This document shows, piece after piece, positions 11,721 to 23,700 of a DNA stretch of 64,000 bases. The stretch is from assembly GCA_914767715.1 (NCBI GenBank), contig OU612070.1, positions 18,836,025-18,900,024 of the forward strand, written 5' to 3'. Positions within the stretch are counted from its first letter, which is position 1. Each line of letters opens with the position of its first letter. The DNA is from Membranipora membranacea (taxonomy: Eukaryota; Bryozoa; Gymnolaemata; Cheilostomatida; Membraniporidae). The translations under genes were made by a program, and so were the position numbers. The notes below the pieces were generated by a model. The model saw only the letters and a program-made list of their open reading frames with translations, was not told the origin of the DNA and ran no database searches.

Positions 11721-14700
11721 GTATGTACAAGACAATTAAATGTTATTCATTACTAAAGCATGATCTCTTCAGTGCTTATGTGGGGAAGGTGAATAGAACC
11801 TGAATATAATGTAGACTTAGCCAAGGTAAAGTGAGAATATATCTTCAGAACAAGCTATGAATCAACGATGTTTTTGCTGGTTGATTTCCTAACGTTTTCT
11901 GAGCCTTTAGATTTCATAGAAAAACCCTCTTGTCAAATTTTAGACTGGTATGGACTATGGACTGCCGGTTTTTAGTATCATCACCGTGTGGGCAAAAGCA
12001 TCATTTACAAGGTTTGAAAAAAGATTGATTAGAAAAGATTGAAGATATAAATTAATGAACAGAACATCCGCTGCCTCTATCATTATTGATTTTGTGTTTA
12101 GGTCAGAAGTTTTCGTCTAAGATTTTCTCATACTCATAAATTATTCAAAACTGCTGACAATTGTTGAGGACATGGAGATAGTGAGGGATCGGATAATACT
12201 ACATCTCTAAGTCAACATTGAAATGTAGAATTATCAAGTTGCTTGTCTTCGCTGGTCACTTTGCATATCGGCAGCATCTTAATTTTTTTTAAGATTTGTT
12301 TTATCTTCAAGAAAAATTGTGACACACACAGGGGTAACTTAAATAAACTAAAAGATCAAAGATCTTACGCCTTACTTATATTTACGTCGTGTTGTGTTAA
12401 CGAGTAAGTCACCCCTTTTTTCAAATTTCTAAAATACCTCTCCACTCCTGTTTGGATAACAGCCTGCCTAAAAGAAGAGCATATTGTAATGGTAGCCTGC
12501 GGATAAGGATATTATGTACACCAGAGTTTAGAGTTGCAATGATGTCATTTATTTGCAATTCCATCTTGATTAGACTCAAGTGCTCCTCATCCACTAAATA
12601 AAACTTCTGCTAATGAGTTTGTGTTTTGCAGCCTTGATAGTAATCTTACTTTTCTGCCAATATTAATTTACCTCAAATAGCTTCAAAGATGTCATTGACT
12701 ATGAGGCCAACGTGCTGACTCCGACGTCATCTCAGATCACAAAATAGAAAAATGTTAAATTCCTTCAGCGGGACATTTTTAGTTTTTTGAGGAAGCATGC
12801 CCCTATAAAAGGATAAAAATTTCAGTTCCCACAGCAAAATGAATCGATCAATTCCTGTTTCTTACAGTATTTAAGCTGAATTTTTTGAAGATTTAATTGG
12901 GTCGATAAAGAGAAGGGAAGAGAAATAGAAAACTAATTGTAATAGCAGTATTGTATTATGTGATATCAGTTTTGATTAAAACTGGTAAACTTATGTATCC
13001 ATTCTTATGCTACCCTTATTTATATCTGTCGATACCCTTATTGCAACTCCTTTTATTCTTTCATTTACAGATGCCTCCAATACAACAGCCTTAGTATCCA
13101 ATATTCCCTACAGCTATATTCAATCTGAGATGTATGCTAATGTGACCACTCCGCACTGCGAACTCAAAATAGAATATCAGTCTAACCACACAGATTTACT
13201 GTTACATTATGTGGAAGTGTATTTATCCCATCCTGGCTCTTTACCAGAACAGATAGAAAAAGCTAGATTGACATATATGAACTCAACAATGAACACCACT
13301 CTGATCTCTGTACTCTCATCTACTAACGGATCAGGGTAAGGTTAAGAATGATCTATGCTATGCTAGTCTGAGCCCCCCAGATTTTTGCCCCTCGCCCGAC
13401 GGCCCACCGGCTAAGTGATTTGTCCCCCCTCTCCTCCTGGGCCAAGTTTGATCCAGTTTGCCTGCTTCCAGGTTTGCTCCAATCCCACTGAAAAGCCACG
13501 GCTGATCAGTGAGGGAAGCATTTCCAAGTGCAGCATACTTGGTCTAAATCCCCCCCCCCCCTTCTCAAGAACTAAATATTTATAATTAAAGTGCACGACC
13601 TATGGATGGAAAGTCTTTTTATGGTCATTTACATGTCATGTACAAGTTGTTTTTTATTGCTATGGCAACCGTACAAGCATGAATAAAAGTTGAAATTGAC
13701 ATAGAAGGCACCCTTTTTCTGCCAAAATCTACTCTAGGCACTTTGTTTGAGGTCAAGCACCTGGAGATTTCTCCTACATCCTCCCCCTCATCTGCCTGAC
13801 ATAGGCATCATTCCATTGTGATAAATCTTAAATTAATAAATAAATGAATTATTCCTCCCCCATAGCAATTATTACGTAAAACTTAATTCATGGTAATTTG
13901 ATTTCTTGGCCCATATCTCGAAAAATTATTATAATTTTATGATGAAGGTCACATATTGAGCTATGGGTCCTTGTGGACTTGCTCCAAAACACTTGGATCT
14001 TGGATACGCGTCAAACAAGCTCTTTGATTTCACATTAAAGGCATTATGTGTTTTACCGTTTATTCAGTCAGTCTCAAAGGCCAAGATTTCTTGGCCTCAG
14101 CCCTTTTTAAAAATTGGTAAATTTGTTCGCAATTTTTTTACCAATAATGTCTAAGAGTAGAATAACTGGCTTTACCCTGGCTATATAGTATTTTATTTAA
14201 ATTTTCACTATTTCGGAAAAATGATAGTACTCAAACCATATAAATTCTGATACAATGATCATGCTCTTTCAAGGATACTGAAAATAGAGATCTGAAAAGC
14301 TCCTAGGAACTCCAGTACGTATGTACTTGTTGATCGTTTGTTCTCTCGTTCCCTCTCTGGTGTAAGTGGAATATCATAAATTGTCACAGATTCCACATAT
14401 TTCCAGGTGTAAGTGTAAAGTTAAGGATCAAGGCTTTGTGTCTACCACAACAGACCACATTTCTCGATCACATCCGGCCCTGTATTAAGTTGCCACCACC
14501 ATCTTTTTGTATCTATTTGTATCAACATCTAACACATTTTTCGATTTTTTCAGATGGATGTCGGAGAGTATAGCTTTGGGTAGAACAGTACATCCATTTA
14601 AACTAGTACTGTCAGTCAGGCAGGAAGTGACAGATGAACACCTGTATGTGGCTGTCAAATCTCTAACATTCAATGACTGTGATCCAGACTGTAAGTGTTA

Positions 14701-17700
14701 ACAACTACATGAATGTCAATCACCAGCCAAATAACAACTAATAATAACAAGTTGAAAGATGTAGTCACAGATATCGTTACTCTGTGAGATAGGACAGCCT
14801 ACCCAAAAGTGGTTGGATTGAAGCATACCAACACCATTTCCAAAATGCAATGCTCTTCCAAGGCTCACAATCACATATGTATTCTATTGTATTCTGCTCC
14901 CATAGTTCTCAAGTTGATTGGATCCCTCTGGGAATTTCCTAGAATTGCATTGTGGGAAAGTTTAACTTGCTGCATCATAGACTGTCATGCACTATTTGAC
15001 TATTTGATTTGACAGTGGTTTAAAAAGTTTTATGTCCCAATATTGAAAATATATAGGGCCTTCATCCATATTGTATTGCAAAGCTGTTTTGCTTATCAGT
15101 CATGCTAGGAAGTTGCGAAGTTTCCACTATAATTGTATGAATTGCATGAGTAAATGCTTTTATTGTTGTCAATTCTGACATCAAATTTGACAAAGTGTTC
15201 AGTTTACCTCCCAGGGACTAGGGCTTCTGGTTTGACATTGATATATTATTTTGTCAACCTTTGATACTGTTTGGGGGGTCTTTGCAGTCATGCAAGGCCC
15301 GAAATTTGTTTGTAAAGTTAAGATGTTGCCCCTTGTTGCGACATCAATCCGATTAAGGATATGAGATAAAATGAGATGTTTACATGCAATCAAAAACAAT
15401 TAAAGTGCCAATGAACTTAACATTTTGAAATATTCGTGCAAAGGGTGCTGAAAATTGGCGCGATAAACTGCCAAATACAGTTGATGCAATTACCAAACTT
15501 CAACCAGTTATCACCCAAGCACTTTGGATACTAAGGAAGATTCAAACGATTATAACTGCATCATGCTATAGCATCAGTTGAAAGGTGAAAGATTTTACAA
15601 ACACAAAAAAACCCATTCTTCTCGGTCGCGCAGATTGAGAAATATCCTCAAATGACGAACCAAATGATGTATCTTGAAATAGTATAGTAGAGTACACATT
15701 TTGTGGAATTTATTAATTGCTTACTTATGTAAGGTTATTGTCTCGGGGTAGAGTTCTCTCACAAGAGTTTGAGCAATCATAGCTAAGTTCCTGGGTTGAT
15801 TCAATTGAGCGGTAGTGGCCCACTAAATCTTCAGGACCACTACTCAGGCTAAATAAGCTATATCCTTCTCAGTATCACCCTAACGCCCACCACATTTTGG
15901 CATAGACGGCGCAATCTTAAAGTGAACAGGACTTGAAAGGAAATCGTAAGTGTATTTGACCCTAACCAACATACAATAGTAGAGATGTCCTTTAATTTTA
16001 TTTGGTCTTAAAGCCAAAATTTTCAGTGATTCAAAAATTTTGTAGATGGTCGCCAAATCCGAGTACCTATTCATCCTGGTCGGGATCTTGTGGATATTTT
16101 TTCTGATCTTACCTCCCAGTCACCCTTACCAAAAGATATCAACGACAACTTGCCAGAAAAACCAGTAAAAAACAATAGCTGCTTGGCAATGTTAACCTGA
16201 TTTCCCTGGTTCACCCGGCTCACCAAGTTCACCCGGCTCACCAAGTTCACCCGGCTCACCTGGTTCCCCTAGTTCACCCGGCTCCCCTGGTTCACCTATC
16301 TATCCAGATGATGTTCTTGTTATTACAGTGATAATCCCCCGCCATCAAGGATGTACCATAAGTAACAGTACCTTGTGTCCTGGATGGGAGATTAAGAATC
16401 AGAAGGAGGATCAGAGATTCTACTGGACTCCTACTGGTAGGTTTTTGTTTAATGTAAAATTTGTTTAACATTATTATCTTAGGTAAGTTGTTGAGCATAC
16501 TGTTGATTTACTATGCATGGTATACATTTTGTACTGTATTCTTATATTATATTTCCATGCATTAAAAATGAACTGCACTCCTACCTTTAAAGGTTAGGTT
16601 GCAGTTAGTTGAACCCTCAGGTCTGTAACATAATATTACAGCATTTGTAATCAGTTGCCTTTACCATTAACTTACCAAAACATCCCACAATGCAGTTTCA
16701 CATGATTAGCCGAACTCAAATTCTGTTTGAAAAATAGCCAACCCAAGATAATCTCTTCATTGGTCCACTGATTCTGAATGTGCTGCTCAAGGAACAATAT
16801 ATGTATCTACGTTTGTATATATATTTGTTTATATTGATATATATATTTGTATATGTATATGTATATGTAAATGTTTATTTGTATATGTATATTTGTTTAT
16901 ATGAATTTGTAGATGACTATATTCGCCTAAGCCAGTATATACCTCACACACTAAAGACAGCATTGGAGAGCCCAATTTACCCATACAACTATGGTAGTCA
17001 GCAATGCACAGTAAGTAACAGATTTTCTATTGTCTTCGATTAATTAAATGTACCGAATTGTGCAGATAATAACTCAATTTGTAGCGTATTCTTTTATTCA
17101 TTCATACTAATGGTCAGGTATGGGTAGCCAATGTGTTGGCTCTGATATGATTGGCTAGTGGGCATTTTTTCCCACCCACTAGCCAGTCAGAGCCAGTACA
17201 TTGGCTGGGTAGGGGGCATTGTGAAGGTCAATGGTATCGGTGGTAGTGTGGATTTATGATGTCAGGTCTTAATAAAACCATAACTGAGTATTAAAGCAAT
17301 GGTATGTTTGAACCCTGTTTTGAATATTCTAGACTGAAGCAGAAAACATGTTGTTGTGTTGATTCTTGTCAATTGCCCAATACGGTTTCAGCTGTCTGCT
17401 CTCGATGTGAGTGTGTGTAGTTTTTTCTGCTGACCGTAAAATTATATCAATGATTGTAATGCGCTCAACTCCTTGGTAACTGATCGAAACTAGTATTGAA
17501 AGTATTGTACCTTTTTATGGGTGGAATGATTTACTAGGTGAATCATCAAATGTTAACAACCATCTTTACCTAAGCAAAGTCTTCTCGCCATTATTGTTGA
17601 ACAGAGAACTTTCTCTGTTGCAGTTGTCCCTCTCGTACAGCATTGCGGGCTTTTTGGAAAAATATATCGTGCCCAGCGTGTATGTGAAAGCCTATCATAG

Positions 17701-20700
17701 ATACTATGGCACTAAAAATGACGAAAGATACTTCAATGATCCTATTAATTTTGCAATCAAAGACACTAAAGGCTGGAGGAATGCAACCTTCAATATCTCA
17801 ATGTCCAGCTCTTTCAACTCCCAAGATGGCAATCACGAAGGGTAAGTCTTTGCAATCCATTTTTAACTCAACTTGGGTTTGATTGTGATCCAATTACTAT
17901 CATAGAAGAGTAAAGTATTCGCAGGAGGAAAAGTTCATTATTTCACACAGCCTTGCAGAAGTGAAATTTACCCCTAGCCCTAGCTTACATTTACTGAGCC
18001 CCACTGCTGCACATAATCTCCGACCTTAGCCAGCTAAAATTGGTGCTAGCTTCATTATGTCAACTTGCCTAGATGATCTAGCTAAAATTTACCCAACCTC
18101 AATCGATCATATTAACTCCCATCTGAACTAGCTCAAATTGGTGATTTTTCGCATTATGTTTCCCCTAGCTCTCCTAGCTCCCCTAGCTTCCCTCTAGCTA
18201 AAATTACTTTATATAAACTCTAACTTTAGCTAGCCTAATTTGGTGTGCTAGCTAAACGTGAGTCACTCCAAAACTAGCTAAACTAAACCCTGGCTTACAT
18301 TTAGACCTCTAGGGTATGTCTGAGATCACAATAACCTGATATCAAACAGTCATAGGATGGTCCTGTCCTGTTGAAACATACATAGCAAAGTTTATCTGGC
18401 ACCATATGAACAGATGAGCACAAGTTTGACGGTTGATTGTTTTGGAAGGCGACAGGTGTTTCTATCTTTTGTTCCCACGAGCTCTTCCAGGCACAGCCAA
18501 TATTGCTGCTATTTCAAGAACCTGAGAGGCCACTTTGAAATTCTGTTTGACATTTTTGCCAACCTGGAATTCAGCAGGTCGAGAGTGCTGTTGCCCTTGG
18601 CTGTCCAGCCAGATAATCACAATTAGTATCTACTCATTTATCATACTATTATTGAGATTACGAATTATGGGATTGTGATAATGAGCATCCCATAATGCAA
18701 TTCTCTGATAATCAGGTCAACATGAATTTGAGCTAATTAATCTGTTCTCTTGGTTGTTTCAACTTAGATATGCATTGCGGGAATGAAGTGAACACGCCCT
18801 CTATGACGTGTATCACTGTCGCTTAGAGAATGAGGGAGTCTTCTACAAGCTCATTTAGCCACGCCAGACTTGGTGGCAATGCACAGTCAACTTGTTGTTG
18901 GATTAACTACTTTGAGATTTTTCTAATGCTCCATGATATCCAAAAAACTAGTGCTGCCTAATGCTGAGAGGTTTATGAACCTGGGTTGGACTATAAACGC
19001 TGTGTGACTAAGCTATGGCAGGTAATATCTCCAGGGTAGACAATATTTCTGATCTAAGGTGTCACAACCTGTCGATAATGTAAAATGGAAGGCAATAACA
19101 CTCTTAGCCAAAGCTGCTGACAAACATTCCCACATATTTTTATCTCACACAACGAATAATGTAAGATGGGCACGAATAATGTAAGATGGGCACGAAGTAG
19201 AGTGTGTGCCAACTGCCATGTGTGCAACTTGTCAAACTTAACCTGACATTTCTGGCCAAACAAGCGGACCAGGAGGGTCCCTGATCAAAAATGTTATGTT
19301 GTGTATCATTGCTGAGAGAACAAGGACTGTCTCATAGGAAAATCATTGGAAGTTATATAGATTCTCAGTGAACAATGTTGGAACATGTTATAGCCCAATT
19401 GAAGTGTCTAGAGAAAAGGGTAGGGTTTTAGCTCAAATGACTCGCTCATTCTGACAAGGCCCCTAGAAGTGCTGTACTGGCTGCTTTGCTATGAAAGAAT
19501 GTTACTGTGAACGTCATAGACAGAGTTTTGACATAATTCAGATAGAAATACCTACTGATCAGTTATGGGTTGAACAGATCTTGTCCTTGGCTAGATTAGC
19601 TAAACCGTTCCGTTAAGTCAGGTTATCTGCCCCAAGGACTTGCTTAGTCTACAAGATTTAAATGCCTAGCTTGACCCTTTACACTAGCTGATCCAACCAA
19701 GGAGTTGTCTCTAACTCCTTGATACAACCTGACCCTAAACTTGATTCATTTCACTTCTGTCAAGAGAATTGTAAACAGTAAAAACAGACTAATGACTGTT
19801 TTAGCTTTGATTCCAAAACAATCAGTGAGATAAGGGGTCCGTTTTTAGTCACATAAAGTGATTGGTCCGCTCTGCAAGAAACACTGAGTCAGATCGGAAA
19901 TCATTGTTATGATGGCTGTGGACTTAACAATCCCTAAATTACTGACCAAAAACAGCCTTACTATACGACTCTTCAGAATCGATAGATTTGTCCTCTCACG
20001 TTACGCAATGTACTTTTTTTTCTAGATTTTATGTTCGTCTGGAGGTTTATAGCAACCCTAGTGCTTCAAAGAACGGTACCGTAAAAGTCAAAGATCTGCA
20101 GTTTAGCAGAGATTGCTTCCCACCTCCCAGTGAAAAATCGCCAGGTAAGAAGATAATGTGGTTTCTTACAAACGCATGCCTGTGTAGCAAGTTGGAACTT
20201 TAAATATTGTGGTTATAATGTGATAGTTAGCCTGGAACATAAAGCCCCATATAATCCCTAAAAGAGTCATAAAAAGAAGTCTTGGAATCCTTTATACATT
20301 GGTGCATAAATGTCCTGTTTGATAATCTGTCCTCATTGAAATCATCTAGATCAAGTTTGATCCGAGTCTAATCTGCTGATAAGTGGTTCGATGGGGAGCA
20401 ACTACAAATACAGGAAAACTTAGTCAAAATTATCCCGTGATCGTTCCATCCCCCACACCGTAACACAAGGTTTTGATTTGAAGCGATTTTAAAAATCGAG
20501 AACAAGTAGACTGGTTTGGATTTATCTTCTCTTCAATTAAGAGAGGATAACTTACAGTGGTGATAATTATCAATTACTTCACTTTACTTTGCACCTAATA
20601 TTAGTGCCAGTGTTATATTAGAAGCATTCCATCATTAATCACAGCTATGGTTGATAATGAAATACCACCACCAGCAGTCCAGTAAGAGTTTAATTAAACT

Positions 20701-23700
20701 ACTTGACATCCTCCTAGCTCTACAGTTTTGTGACAACGGTGAGACATTTGTATTACTACAAATTTTGCAGGTTTGCTGACACGGCAATCTCTTACATAGG
20801 GTAGGGTATGAAACGAATGAACTGCAAGAGATGCGTCTTTGGTTGTCAGCCTTAACTTTTTGAGAGGCCAAGTGTATATTCTTCGTTGTCAACAAAATGA
20901 AAGTGAGTCGACAAATTTTTCAAGCGTCTATTAGTATGACTGAGGTTCAACAGAGAAACCAGATAGACGTGCGGTCGTCATTTACAAGCACAGTCTGATC
21001 AGGATCATCTAGCTATTGAGGCACAATACAACAACAACTGCCAGTAATACATAATGAAAAGAGTCTCACACCAGACTGCCTAGATCAGATAGTATTTTAT
21101 AAGTCAAGTAACCTATTCCTAAAACAGTTTTTATATGGCAGTAAGATCTCGCTAGAGCCAGGCATTCAAAAAGCAAGCGATTTATAATCAGGTTTCTCCA
21201 GCGAACCAACAACATCCTTATCCTTATCCATGCCTCAAAGATTTGGTATGTTTGTTTTCAACTTCATCAACAAATAAAAAAAATGAAATTAGAATGTATT
21301 TGGGTGCGGCAGAGATAAGGCCAACATGCGCAATCAGCGTATTAAGGTTTTTTGTTTTTTGAGGTACCAGTCCATACACCATACGAGATGTGGCAAAAAT
21401 ACGTGATGAAAAAAGTCAGCACCTCAAGACAGGAAGTAGCACCTGTGTGCCAAAGGTGGCCTGAGTCTTTTTGTATTCCAGGTTGTTGGACAGTTTGTTC
21501 CACAGGGCCGACATTTGATAGGAGGCACACGGGTGTCGGTTTGCTAATGAAGTTAGATTTAATGAGTTAAATGTTCTCTGTGAGCAGATTAAAGTTTCAA
21601 TTTATAATGTTTGATTTCTTAAAAGGGTTTGGGATGAAGTTAATCTTTCTGATTTTTAAATAGTTATAAAAACTTGTGCTGGCTTTATCTGCGTTGCCTG
21701 ACATCTCAATAAGTTCCATATAAACCAAAAACCATCACAGTTTCACACATTCCAAAGGCTGATAAAAAATCATGATACAGTTTAGCATTAATACACTTGG
21801 GTTTTGGCAATTTTTGAAAACAGTATAATTGTTATTCCGATTTTATCCCATCATTCTGTTACAGATAAAAGGGGCAGTGTAAATTCGAATTTAAGATAAA
21901 TGGAGATAAAGTCGGACCCAGAACTTTTAAATAACTGAGGAACCCAATCGTTTATAGTACCTGCCTCAGAACATATTCTTATTGATCACCTAAATCTTTC
22001 TGTAATATGCAAGGCAGGACCTGAAGTGCTCAATTGAACATGGTTTAAACACATATGGGATACTTATGAGAGCAGGACATGTCGGTGGAGGGTATCAAAA
22101 CTCTGAGTTTCATTCACTCATGGCTGTCAAAACTTTGTGAGCTAGCAATGAAAGTGCCTTATTGGTTGATATATATTCCCTTAACTGCAGTGCGCCGTCA
22201 TTGAATTCAAAAGTTGAGTCGCAAAGAGTGGGGACTTATCTGCTGATGCAGCTTTGAAATAGGTCCCGAACAAGCTAACCATGTCATAGCTGCACTCATT
22301 GGCGATGCCAAAAAAGAAGCTCTGCCCGCGTGAAAAGCTGCTCGATCTCCCAAGAACGGACGGTCTTGATGGAGCTCATGTAAATTGCTAAAAGTATGGC
22401 ATGACAAGCTTTTCTGGTAGAAGCAGCGAACAAATGCAAAGCAAAGAAGTCTTCAATCATCTAATAACATGGCAGACGAGATACTATGCAATGCTGTTGC
22501 TTCGGTGCTTGAGTTGCCCTTTATGTGAAATGCTTGGGTGGGGGAGGGACAGCAAGGAGGGATAAAACTTGTGCCAGGTGGTTTGTTACATTTCACACAA
22601 GTTTCTTCATCACACATCGGCTGAACAAATTGGCTAATCATGCGTAAGTTGTCATTGAGACAAATACACAGGGGCGACTGCAATTCAAAGTCAGGCTAAG
22701 AACTGCTCAATAGTGCCTTGGTATCATTGGAGAACGACAATTAAACAACTCAGCAGCTACACCAGTGTGTGCTAAACCTGTAGTGCTTCGAGAGTTAATT
22801 TAGCGTTCTGACCAATCATTGCTGAATTTTGGGGTCAAGATATAGCTGGTGATAATCTATATAAAATCCCTTGATGTAAGCTTTCTTTGGCAACCTCACC
22901 GAAATCTTATAATAATCAAATTAATGTACCAGGTTTCTATAAATGAAAAAATCCAAATTCAAGATCCAACGTAAATTTGCATCCCGTAGGGAGCTGCACT
23001 GCATGAAACGGTGGAGCAAGTCTCATGCACCTAAAAATTATAATACCCTGTCATATTGTCTGTCAGACACCAACTATTCTCAGGGAAGGATGAGCACAGA
23101 GGATACTTTCATCCTCTGTCTGTCTCTCTGACTATTAGGCAAGCGAGTGGGAGATTGCCCAGCCAGAATGAAAAAAATTGAACCATCTGTAATCAACGAT
23201 CATCGGCGGGAGATTACCGGGGCTGCCTGCAAGATAGTATACGCCGCACTACCCCCAGCTCTTAAAGATCTAGAGGAATTGACAGCGACCAACTACCGGT
23301 CATCACAACGCAGATTGTAAGCTTGCAGCTGCCATATATGAGGGGGAACTTTTGCCGCAGTCTTGTCGCTGTGGGTGCGACGTCTGCTTCGACTTTCCAG
23401 CTTAAAACAAGGCTGTATATTCAGATTGGGGTGACTATGACTGCTGTACCTCTTCTGGGATATGGCAGATTGCTCATGACCCGTCTGTGTAATATTTGGT
23501 TGAAGTAAAACCTTGTTAAACTACAAAAAAGTGAAAAAATTCCGAAACGGGGGAGACAACTACCATTTTGCAAAAATTAAATTTTTTTAAGGGTTTTTTT
23601 GGTGATTTTTTTAGAGATACAGAATTTATTTTTTAAACATGGATAAATATCATCTAAATGCATATTTTTGAGTCATTAGAAGTATATATTTATCATCCCG

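Noticed and set aside
16071-16259. Minus-strand SRVNLV repeat protein
   Set aside because: It is the reverse reading of the 18-bp intronic minisatellite.
16205-16328. Collagen-like coding exon of Gly-Ser-Pro repeats
   Set aside because: In-array AGs leave the wrong phase for exon 3, and a TAA lies just upstream in that frame, whereas TTATTACAG at 16328 fits perfectly.
16913-17010. CUB domain, from the SPIYPYNYGSQQC motif
   Set aside because: Neighbouring exons give MAM-type Cys/Trp spacing and a MAM-type closing strand. A CUB reading does not account for exons 4, 6 and 7.
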